DNA from: Planctomycetota bacterium
Lineage (GTDB): Bacteria > Planctomycetota > Planctomycetia > Pirellulales > Pirellulaceae
Length of the DNA: 5,534 nucleotides
Assembly: GCA_029259935.1 (NCBI GenBank)
Contig: JAJDEH010000080.1
Span: 1 to 5,534 of the forward strand
Direction of reading: 5' to 3'
This document shows positions 1 through 5,419 of this stretch, in pieces. A program made the translations under genes and the position numbers. Every line of letters starts with the position of its first letter. Positions within the stretch are counted from its first letter, which is position 1. The notes under the pieces are model-generated. The model saw nothing but the letters and a program-made list of their open reading frames with translations, was not told where the DNA came from and ran no database searches.

Positions 1-2
1 CA

Positions 3-110
3 TTACGCCGAAATAGCTGGGAAGACAAATTATCAAAGGTGTCGCCCGCAACGCCCCCCGCCGACAATTGCACCAGCCTGCTCACCTACTTGGCGACTCT
101 CGCCGGATAG
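3..110 (+). CDS. Possible C-terminal end of an upstream gene (5' end outside window)
   Basis: The third forward frame is open from the window edge to a TAG at 108-110 and would encode about 35 residues ending in TSLLTYLATLAG. The composition (mixed hydrophobic, Ser/Thr and charged residues) looks more protein-like than the neighbouring frames: frame 1 is Arg/Pro-rich here and frame 2 hits a stop at once. No motif identifies the family. It would lie 187 bases before the lipoprotein start, on the same strand. It could also be a chance open stretch, since 108 bases is short. Confidence 0.25.
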   Translation, partial: LRRNSWEDKLSKVSPATPPADNCTSLLTYLATLAG

Positions 111-162
111 CGTTCCATTAGTGCAAAACTGGAACTTAGGATTAGGGGCGGATCGTGGCATA

Positions 163-192
163 TCCAGGGTATATTTCTCCAGGGTATATTTC
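163..192. repeat. Perfect 15-bp tandem direct duplication
   Basis: TCCAGGGTATATTTC occurs twice back to back, at 163-177 and 178-192, with no mismatch. Each unit carries TATATT, which is one base from a sigma-70 -10 box, but no convincing -35 lies at the right distance. It sits in the leader region about 105 bases before the lipoprotein start. Whether it is an operator-like site or a slippage duplication cannot be told from this copy alone. Confidence 0.8.
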
Positions 193-230
193 GGGTCCGT
201 TCCTGAAGGAAGCCGAAAGAAGCCAGACCA

Positions 231-261
231 TTGCCTCGCGAGCCGTGATTCGTTTTACAAT
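231..261 (+). promoter_or_regulatory. Weak sigma-70-like promoter candidate for the lipoprotein gene
   Basis: TTGCCT (231-236, 4 of 6 to TTGACA) and TACAAT (256-261, 5 of 6 to TATAAT) are separated by 19 bases, longer than the ideal 17. This would place transcription initiation near 268, about 30 bases before the start codon at 298. The long spacer and single occurrence keep this tentative. Confidence 0.25.
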
Positions 262-297
262 GGCCCACGACCCCGCCGGCCTATTCAAGGAATCGTA

Positions 298-2025
298 ATG
301 ATGCGGTGCACGTCCGTTGTGGCAGCTCTCCTGGCAGTGATTTGGATCGGGTGCTCGCCGACGAATTCCGGAAACTCTCCACGCGTCGATTCCGTGCCAA
401 CATTGCTGCTGGAGTACTACGATCAGCACTTCGACGCAACGCACCAGATGTTGCTCTTTGAATTCGACAGTCCTGGATACCACAGTCAGGTCGCCGCCGA
501 CACGCCGGTCCACCCTACACGAGAATCACTGATCTACGCCTTGGCATTGCTCCAACGAAATGCCGAGGCGGACGCCGCACGAGCCGCGAATATCCTGCGC
601 AAAGTGCTGGACCTCCAAGACATTGACTCCGCCAGCGAGACCTATGGCATTTGGCCCTGGTTGCTGGAAGAACCGTTAGGACAAATGGCAGCGCCGGACT
701 TCAACTGGGCGGACTTCTGCGGCGCGCAAATCGCACACATCCTGGTCGAGCACTCCGGTCTCTTGTCACCCGATCTGCGGCAGAGGATGCGATCTAGTCT
801 ACGCCATGCCGCGCAGGCGATTCGAAAACGCGATGTTGGCCCCGGTTACACCAACATCGCCATCCTGGGCGGTGGCGTCTGTGCCGTGGCTGGCGAGTTG
901 CTAAATGATCCCGAGTTGCTGGCCTATGGCCGTCGGCGACTGGAGAAGGTGGTTGAACACACCGATCATCACGGCAGCTTCAACGAATATAACAGCCCGC
1001 CGTATACAAAAGTGGTCATCGCGGAATGCGAGCGGACATTGCAACTCGTTGAGGATCGGGCCACGCGTACAGCCGCCGAATCCCTCAGACGCTCGGCTTG
1101 GCAGGCTGTCGCCGGCAGCTTTCACCCTGGTACCCATCAGTGGGCCGGTCCACATAGTCGTACGTCGCGCAATCGACTTCGCAAGAGTACCACCGACTTC
1201 CTATCACGGCGGATCGACGTTCCGATTCGCCCGCACCCCTGCATGATCGAAGGCCGGCCCAGGGGGCATGCCGTGGTTCGGCCGTTGCCGTGTCCGGCAG
1301 AACTGCAGTCAAGATTCCACGCCTTGCCCACTCAGCCGCTGGAACTACGGCGTATCTTCGTGCGGAGCAAGTTGGCGGACGAATCGATCGCCGGATGCAC
1401 CTGGCTGGCGACCGACGTCTGCTTGGGAACTGTCAATCAGTCGTCGTTCTGGACGCAACGTAAGCCATTGGTCGGCTACTGGAAGACAGACCAGGATCCA
1501 GCGGTCGTACTGAGGCTGAGGTTTCTGCACGACGGAAGAGACTTCGCATCGATGGGCGCGCGCACCATTCAAGTCGGTCCGCGTGCGCTATCGGTCTTCC
1601 ATTCCGTCGCGAACCGCGGCGATTGGCATCGCACGTTGGACCGACCGAAAAACGGCGTCTTCCATGCAGCGGACTTTCGTGTGCGCTACGAACTCGTTGG
1701 CGCTGGAGTTGATGCCGAGGTTCTCGGTCAAGGCCGTTTCGCGCTTACCGCCGGAGACTACCGCGCCGTTATCCACACTGGTCCAGGTCATTTCGATGGA
1801 CAGGAAGTTGTCTGGCAGTTGGGCCGCGATCAGGAGACCGTCTTTCTGGAGGGCATCTGCCACCACGGCGAACGCAAAGCATTCGACTTCGGCAAACCCG
1901 TGGATGTCGACTTGGTTGCGGGGCTTGAGATTCTTGGAATTGACGAACCGATTGCAACCACGCCGCCCAAGCTGGTGAAACCCTCATCGGGACGTGTTGA
2001 ACCCGTTTGGGAGGTCTTCCCATGA
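298..2025 (+). CDS. Probable exported lipoprotein, alpha/alpha-toroid polysaccharide-lyase-like
   Basis: The gene encodes 575 residues. The frame is open upstream to the window edge, but 298 (or the adjacent ATG at 301) is the likely start: AAGGA at 287-291 is well spaced, and translation begins with a short basic n-region, a hydrophobic stretch and WIGC, a lipobox-like site with Cys19 (Trp at -3 is atypical). Residues about 35-300 are helix-rich with Trp/aromatic pockets (DFNWADFCG; GYTN at 183-186; FNEYNSPPY at 228-236; AGPHSR at 283-288). Residues about 310-575 look like beta-sheet. This order, helical toroid then beta-sandwich, recalls heparinase II/III and alginate-lyase-type polysaccharide lyases. 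The Asn/Tyr/His motifs would sit in the helical domain, as active sites do in those enzymes. The family assignment is inference from pattern, and a non-catalytic carbohydrate-binding role is possible. It would act on the cell surface or in the periplasm. No functional link to the downstream RHS genes is evident. Confidence 0.8.
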   Translation: MMRCTSVVAALLAVIWIGCSPTNSGNSPRVDSVPTLLLEYYDQHFDATHQMLLFEFDSPGYHSQVAADTPVHPTRESLIYALALLQRNAEADAARAANILRKVLDLQDIDSASETYGIWPWLLEEPLGQMAAPDFNWADFCGAQIAHILVEHSGLLSPDLRQRMRSSLRHAAQAIRKRDVGPGYTNIAILGGGVCAVAGELLNDPELLAYGRRRLEKVVEHTDHHGSFNEYNSPPYTKVVIAECERTLQLVEDRATRTAAESLRRSAWQAVAGSFHPGTHQWAGPHSRTSRNRLRKSTTDFLSRRIDVPIRPHPCMIEGRPRGHAVVRPLPCPAELQSRFHALPTQPLELRRIFVRSKLADESIAGCTWLATDVCLGTVNQSSFWTQRKPLVGYWKTDQDPAVVLRLRFLHDGRDFASMGARTIQVGPRALSVFHSVANRGDWHRTLDRPKNGVFHAADFRVRYELVGAGVDAEVLGQGRFALTAGDYRAVIHTGPGHFDGQEVVWQLGRDQETVFLEGICHHGERKAFDFGKPVDVDLVAGLEILGIDEPIATTPPKLVKPSSGRVEPVWEVFP

Positions 2026-2117
2026 CCTGTAAACTTTTGGACCGAGGCGAGCGGTCGCAAGATCGTCGACCCGATCGAAATCAGTTAATCCCAGTTACTC
2101 GCCACTTTCCCGCGCGT

Positions 2118-2145
2118 GGCTTGGTGACGATGGCCTACAATGCAG
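2118..2145 (+). repeat. 28-bp exact direct repeat, copy 1
   Basis: This stretch begins GGCTTGGTGACG and ends CTACAATGCAG. It matches copy 2 at 3662-3689 base for base. Both copies lead into RHS-core sequence. One frame of the 28-mer reads GLVTMAYNA, and in copy 2 continues DFRRVVKES, which resembles the 'YDALGRRVVKES' stretch of RHS repeats, so it is probably the 5' edge of the homologous RHS segment. Confidence 0.9.
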
Positions 2146-2253
2146 GCTCGGCCAGTCACGCATTACACCCAGGCGATCGAAGATAATCTCGCCGCGGAGG
2201 TTGACGAACAAGGAACCGAATCAAGCCCTTCACTCGGCCGTGCGCCGCAGTAG
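2118..2253 (+). pseudogene. Decayed RHS-core fragment
   Basis: Reading GTC at 2155 onward gives VTHYTQAIEDNLAAEVDEQG, which aligns with VTHYTWNPVEDNITAEFDDQG encoded at 3727 onward. 14 of 22 residues and about 47 of 66 bases match, with one codon missing here. The preceding 28 bases (2118-2145) are identical to 3662-3689. Relative to the downstream copy, roughly 30 bases between these two parts are missing, and homology stops after about 2220, with a TAG at 2251-2253. An ATG at 2140 could in principle start a 37-residue peptide through this fragment, but no good ribosome binding site is visible. It is best read as the stump of an RHS-tip gene whose 3' part was lost when the next gene arrived or was rearranged. 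Confidence 0.65.
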
Positions 2254-2267
2254 AGTGAGCGCGAACT

Positions 2268-2271
2268 GGAG
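2268..2271 (+). promoter_or_regulatory. Ribosome binding site of the HEAT-like gene
   Basis: GGAG lies 8 bases before the ATG at 2280. A TGA in frame at 2256-2258 excludes any earlier start, so this site and the ATG at 2280 support each other. Confidence 0.55.
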
Positions 2272-2279
2272 TATCCCCA

Positions 2280-3512
2280 ATGTACCAAGAAGCGTCATTT
2301 CTTCTCTCTTGCACCATCGCAAGTGTGCTGCTGACGTTGCCCATTTCGGCGTCCGCCCAGGCGGTAAAAGAGCAACAGGTGTCGACGGATCGAGCGACAT
2401 TGCGAAAGCTCCCCTTGCAAACGTTGCTACATAAAGTGAGCGGAGCTCCGCGTGACTCAAAGGTGGTGACTCGTTACGAGGCGTTCCTTTCTGAACTGAT
2501 CCGACGCGGGACGATGGAAGTTCGACAGCTGTTGAGCGAAAAATTGATCAAATCCGGCCAGCGGGACAACCTCGAAATCTTGACGGCCATCTATCGCATC
2601 GACAAACTACCAGACCCATTGACCATCGAGATCTCGGTTCCAGAGGGAGGATTCAAAGCGAAAACTCGTGATCTCCCCGTATTCGACGTGGACCTGAAGA
2701 ATGTGGCCTTGCATGGCGAGGCGATTTGGATCAGAAAAAGTCACTGCCGTAGTGACTGGCGAATTCACGTTTGGGACTCAAACGGCAACCTGGTACCCCG
2801 ACGGCGTGAGCGCGGCAGGAGCCTTGGAGCATTGGTTTCCGAGGCATTTCTTGAACCCGGCGAAACTTGGGAAACTCGGTTGTCAATGCAGGACTTTGTA
2901 GACATACCAGAACCGGGAAAATACAAAGTTCAATTGTTCCACCACGATTCGATCTCAATCTCTGACCTCGCGGACCCATCGGAACTTGACGACCTGATCG
3001 TTTTTCGATCCGAACCGTTTGAAATTGAGGTGACAAAAGGGCCGCCAATGCGGATTCGCTTGGAGCCAGGAGCAACTCGGCAGGCCAAGATGCACATCGG
3101 AAAATTTAGCGAACAAGATGAATTACGCATCGTAGACGGCCCGTACGGGCCAAGGTTCCATAAGTTTGTTAGCCCTACATCACACCAAGGGCGGCTACTG
3201 ACGATGGGGCATCAAGCCGTGCCGGCACTGATTGAGGCGCTGGAGGACAAGTCACTTTCTGTTCGAAAGCGTGCCTGGATTCTTACGCTTCTATATTCCA
3301 TCACAGAGGAGAGAGACTTCGATCCCGCAGCGGGTTTTGATGGTCAGGGTATCCTTCCTAGCTACAAGGCCCAGGGGGTCTATGGTTCTGGCACTGGCGG
3401 CCTTTGGGAACCATCGTATCCAGCAAACGTCGCCGCCCAACGCAAATTCGCGCAGCGGTGGTTGAAATTCCGCGACGAGTACATTGAGATTTCCCAACGT
3501 AAGGCTCGATAA
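2280..3512 (+). CDS. Exported protein with beta-rich middle and HEAT-like C-terminal segment
   Basis: The protein is 410 residues. Residues 5-26 form a hydrophobic segment ending ASA-QA, consistent with a cleaved signal peptide (site near 26/27 or 28/29), though the n-region has no basic residue and carries Glu4. Residues about 40-115 are predicted helical. Residues about 118-260 look like an Ig-like or other beta domain (alternating hydrophobics; GKYKVQLFHH). Residues about 301-348 contain a HEAT-like helix pair (GHQAVPALIEALEDKSLSVRKRAW). The tail holds GTGGLWEPSYPANVAAQRKF (371-390), then an aromatic/charged helix. Similar HEAT-tail secreted proteins are common and mostly unnamed in planctomycetes. 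A decayed copy of the tail follows the gene, so this family has duplicated here. The gene sits between two RHS fragments, which raises the possibility of an accessory or periplasmic immunity role, but nothing in the sequence shows it. Confidence 0.8.
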   Translation: MYQEASFLLSCTIASVLLTLPISASAQAVKEQQVSTDRATLRKLPLQTLLHKVSGAPRDSKVVTRYEAFLSELIRRGTMEVRQLLSEKLIKSGQRDNLEILTAIYRIDKLPDPLTIEISVPEGGFKAKTRDLPVFDVDLKNVALHGEAIWIRKSHCRSDWRIHVWDSNGNLVPRRRERGRSLGALVSEAFLEPGETWETRLSMQDFVDIPEPGKYKVQLFHHDSISISDLADPSELDDLIVFRSEPFEIEVTKGPPMRIRLEPGATRQAKMHIGKFSEQDELRIVDGPYGPRFHKFVSPTSHQGRLLTMGHQAVPALIEALEDKSLSVRKRAWILTLLYSITEERDFDPAAGFDGQGILPSYKAQGVYGSGTGGLWEPSYPANVAAQRKFAQRWLKFRDEYIEISQRKAR

Positions 3513-3537
3513 GCAACGACGCTTCCCACATTTATCC

Positions 3538-3657
3538 TTCGTTCATGGAGGCAACGGTCATGGCACTGGCGGCCTTGGGGACCAGTTGTATCCAGAGAGC
3601 GTCGCCGCCCAACTCAAACTCACCCGTCGTCAACTACCTCTGGACGAGATTACCTAG
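3538..3657 (+). pseudogene. Relic of a paralogue of the preceding gene (C-terminal part only)
   Basis: In a frame different from the gene upstream, this stretch reads GHGTGGLGDQLYPESVAAQL and stops at TAG 3655-3657. It matches GSGTGGLWEPSYPANVAAQR near the end of the 410-aa protein: 3562-3621 versus 3390-3449 agree at 50 of 60 bases, offset 172. The frame is open upstream into the end of the intact gene, but no start or N-terminal region of a paralogue is present. After the conserved block it diverges, keeping only a similar short charged tail (LDEIT). It ends four bases before the 28-bp repeat copy at 3662. Confidence 0.65.
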
Positions 3658-3661
3658 TGGC

Positions 3662-3689
3662 GGCTTGGTGACGATGGCCTACAATGCAG
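3662..3689 (+). repeat. 28-bp exact direct repeat, copy 2
   Basis: This is identical to 2118-2145 and lies directly upstream of the RHS-tip gene. Together the two copies bracket the HEAT-like gene and the relic of its paralogue, 1,544 bases apart start to start. TACAAT (3680-3685) inside it resembles a -10 box, but no -35 lies at a suitable distance, so a promoter role is not supported. Confidence 0.9.
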
Positions 3690-3706
3690 ACTTCCGCCGT
3701 GTCGTT

Positions 3707-3712
3707 AAGGAG
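3707..3712 (+). promoter_or_regulatory. Strong Shine-Dalgarno of the RHS-tip gene
   Basis: AAGGAG lies 5 bases before ATG 3718 and 8 bases before ATG 3721. The spacing favours 3721. The same bases also read as KES in the upstream RHS-like frame, which stops at TGA 3716-3718. Confidence 0.6.
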
Positions 3713-3720
3713 AGTTGATG

Positions 3721-4272
3721 ATGACAGTTACCCATTACACCTGGAACCCTGTCGAAGATAACATCACGGCAGAGTTTGACGATCAAGGGAATGAGGTGGC
3801 TCGATACACGTCGGAACCTGATCTCTATGGGAACGTGATCAGCCAAGATCGTGATGGCGTGGCGAGCTACTTTCATCATGACGGCATTGGCAACACGATC
3901 GCGGTTACAAATGACAACGGTGACGTGTCAGATACTCGCGCATACACTTCGTTTGGTGAAGTTACCGAAAGCACGGGCATAACGGAATTCCCGTTTCAGT
4001 TCGTGGGGCAGAAGGGGTATTATCTCGACGAGGATGCGGGCGTTCAGTCAATACGAAGACGCAACTTGCAACCCCAAGTAGCACGGTGGTTGTCAATTGA
4101 TCCGGTTTGGCCGAGGGACGGAATCAATGGATATTATTACGTGGGGAATTCGCCAACGGCAGCAACTGATCCTTCTGGATTGCAGGCAATCGGAGGGTCA
4201 AAGAAAGGAGGCCTTGACATCAGTTTCTCTGGTTGCGAACCAGACGAAGCGAAAAAATTACTGCCGCAGTAA
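3721..4272 (+). CDS. Orphan RHS-repeat core C-terminus (tip gene, 5' part of toxin)
   Basis: This frame encodes 183 residues from ATG 3721; 3718 and TTG 3715 are in-frame alternatives, and the latter two ATGs share one AAGGAG. RHS/YD-type signatures run throughout: VTHYTWNP, YFHHDGIGNTIAVTNDNGD, YTSFGEVTE, FQFVGQKGYYLDEDAG, ARWLSIDPVWP, NGYYYVGNSP and the closing TDPSGL (D150-L154). That last element is the hallmark junction between the RHS shell and its variable toxin tip. The segment usually reading 'YYxRARYYDPxxGRW' is degraded to IRRRNLQPQVARW. Full RHS proteins run well over 1,000 residues and form a shell that encloses the toxin and releases it by cleavage near DPxG. Here only the last repeat remains, so this is a displaced tip or silent cassette rather than a full effector. 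The frame ends at TAA 4270-4272, about 29 residues after the junction. The rest of the tip lies in the -1 frame from 4257. Confidence 0.8.
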   Translation: MTVTHYTWNPVEDNITAEFDDQGNEVARYTSEPDLYGNVISQDRDGVASYFHHDGIGNTIAVTNDNGDVSDTRAYTSFGEVTESTGITEFPFQFVGQKGYYLDEDAGVQSIRRRNLQPQVARWLSIDPVWPRDGINGYYYVGNSPTAATDPSGLQAIGGSKKGGLDISFSGCEPDEAKKLLPQ

Positions 4273-4718
4273 AAAAAGTATGCACTTTTACTTCCGGCTG
4301 CCTCAAAGGAACCGGTTTTGAGGAGTGCTTTAAGACGATATGCGGTGGTCGCCTGTGGATTGCCTGTGCCCATTGCACCAATGAAGATGATATGGCTGGA
4401 GGTAATAGCATTGCCTTTGCTGTGACCGGGTCCGGGGAGCGTTGTATGGCAGATGGGGGCCCAACAAAGCCCCACCGGAGGTTCCGTGACAAAGATTTAG
4501 TGCGGACGCGGCAAATCGTCTTTTGTTATCCGTTGGACAGACGCAATGAACCTATTCCAGAAACAGTCCTTCACGAGTTCATCCATCTTTGCGGGCTTGC
4601 CCATCCTGAGGAGGGCGAAGACCCGACTCAAAGGATCATCAATTCATGCAGGGAGAAGTGCTTTAAGTTGAATAGCTCTTATTTGCCGGAAAATTGTAAA
4701 TGCGTGAAAGAATGTTGA
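4233..4718 (+). CDS. Cys-rich metzincin-like toxin tip, frame-shifted from the RHS core
   Basis: This frame has its own start only at a TTG (4233) with no good ribosome binding site, so the useful coding part is probably from about 4257, joined to the RHS frame. The joined protein would be 332 residues. HEFIHLCGLAH (4572-4604) fits HExxHxxGxxH exactly, the zinc-binding and catalytic motif of metzincin metallopeptidases: His285, His289 and His295 as ligands and Glu286 as catalytic base in joined numbering. No Met follows, so the usual metzincin Met-turn is missing. The tip holds 15 Cys, one before and 14 after the frame change, including the final residue, which suggests a disulfide-rich secreted domain or metal sites. 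Metallopeptidase toxin tips are known among polymorphic toxins, and the position directly after DPSGL supports that role. The exact family is not recognised. Confidence 0.65.
   Translation: MRTRRSEKITAAVKKVCTFTSGCLKGTGFEECFKTICGGRLWIACAHCTNEDDMAGGNSIAFAVTGSGERCMADGGPTKPHRRFRDKDLVRTRQIVFCYPLDRRNEPIPETVLHEFIHLCGLAHPEEGEDPTQRIINSCREKCFKLNSSYLPENCKCVKEC
4252..4257 (+). other. A6 run where the RHS and toxin frames join (frameshift or slippage site)
   Basis: The RHS frame reads GCG-AAA-AAA-TTA and meets TAA four codons later. Moving back one base after the second AAA gives ATT-ACT-GCC-GCA and runs on for 153 codons to TGA 4716-4718. Lys-tRNA on AAA 4255-4257 can re-pair fully on 4254-4256. The preceding base is G, so this is not the classic A-AAA-AAA heptamer and tandem slippage would be imperfect. 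One extra A in the run would fuse the frames outright. Possible explanations are a real indel, a phase-variable tract, programmed -1 frameshifting, or a homopolymer sequencing error. Confidence 0.6.
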
Positions 4719-4749
4719 GTTTTCATCAAATTTTCGACGCCACCATGTG

Positions 4750-5400
4750 ATGCCAGTGAAACAAAGACTACGGGCGTGGGCTTCCTTTAATCTGAAGTTC
4801 GTTTTTGGAGTCGTTTTCCTTGTCAGCATTGGCTTGGCGTTACCAATGTGGAGTGTTAGACGTGCGCAATTGCGGCGTGAAGTTCATGAACGCCTTCGCA
4901 CTAAGAATGTTATTATTTCTTACGAGCACTTGCACAGACGTGGGGGCGGATCGCGAAATCGCACTCCACCAGGGCCGAGGTTTGTAGCACAGTTTTTCGG
5001 AGATGAGAATCTGTTTGCCAGAGCGAAATCTTTGACGATGCTCAGCAGCGCAAAACTCGTTGATGCAGATCTTGAGAACTTTAGACTTCTGACCAAAGTG
5101 CAAATGCTGTCGCTTCCCCACGGCATCACAGATGACGGCATCGCCCACATTGCCGGAATGAGAAATCTTAATTCCTTGTCGGTGCGCGGCGGAGCACAAG
5201 GCATTACGTCCGAGGGAGCTGAACACTTGTCTAGACTAACGAATCTTGAGTATCTCTATCTATATGGCACGAGCTTGACTGACGAAGGTGTTTTGCATCT
5301 TGTAAGGCTCGCTAGGTTGAAAGAGTTGGCTTTGCCGGGCGCTGAGATAACAGACAAGAGCATTGATCTTATATCAACACTTAAAGATCTTCAGGAGTGA
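4750..5400 (+). CDS. Membrane-anchored leucine-rich-repeat protein, ends mid-repeat
   Basis: The protein is 216 residues from ATG 4750 (GTG 4747 is the in-frame alternative; neither has a clear Shine-Dalgarno). Residues 1-13 are basic, residues about 15-34 form one transmembrane helix (FVFGVVFLVSIGLALPMW), and a basic stretch follows. Residues about 50-90 include the PPGPRFVAQFFGDENLFAR linker typical of planctomycete LRR proteins of this layout. From about 92 there are some five repeats near 24 residues, for example LTKVQMLSLPHGITDDGIAH, TNLEYLYLYGTSLTDEGV and ARLKELALPGAEITDKSI. The last repeat breaks off as KDLQE at TGA. The gene starts about 30 bases after the toxin stop on the same strand, the usual place for an immunity gene. 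The LRR face could bind the toxin, but LRR proteins of this kind are also numerous in planctomycetes without such a role. The truncation may mean the gene is decaying. Confidence 0.75.
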   Translation: MPVKQRLRAWASFNLKFVFGVVFLVSIGLALPMWSVRRAQLRREVHERLRTKNVIISYEHLHRRGGGSRNRTPPGPRFVAQFFGDENLFARAKSLTMLSSAKLVDADLENFRLLTKVQMLSLPHGITDDGIAHIAGMRNLNSLSVRGGAQGITSEGAEHLSRLTNLEYLYLYGTSLTDEGVLHLVRLARLKELALPGAEITDKSIDLISTLKDLQE

Positions 5401-5419
5401 AATCTCACCGTGGACGTGT

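Noticed and set aside
121..297. N-terminal extension of the lipoprotein frame back to 121 or beyond
   Set aside because: The frame is open to the window edge, but the signal-peptide-like segment with Cys19 begins at 298/301 and has its own AAGGA. The extra 59 residues would bury the signal peptide, and they contain the tandem duplication.
142..513. Minus-strand open frame opposite the lipoprotein start
   Set aside because: It is antisense to a well-supported gene, has Arg/His-rich shadow composition, and crosses the leader with its tandem repeat.
2061..2076. GATCG...CGATC inverted repeat as a terminator after the lipoprotein gene
   Set aside because: The stem is only 5 bp with no following T tract, so it is too weak to call.
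3680..3685. TACAAT as a -10 box inside the 28-bp repeat, making the repeat a mobile promoter
   Set aside because: The only -35-like hexamer (TTGGTG, 3665-3670) is 9 bases away, too close, and there is no proper extended -10 TGn. The block is better explained as RHS coding sequence.
2118..3689. Insertion sequence or transposon bracketed by the 28-bp repeats
   Set aside because: No transposase, no terminal inverted repeats and no short target duplications are visible. The repeats are part of RHS-homologous sequence, so homologous recombination or duplication is the simpler reading.
4097..4321. Third overlapping frame across the RHS-toxin junction as a separate small gene
   Set aside because: It overlaps both the RHS and toxin frames, has Arg/Gln-rich shadow composition and no ribosome binding site, and carries no motif.
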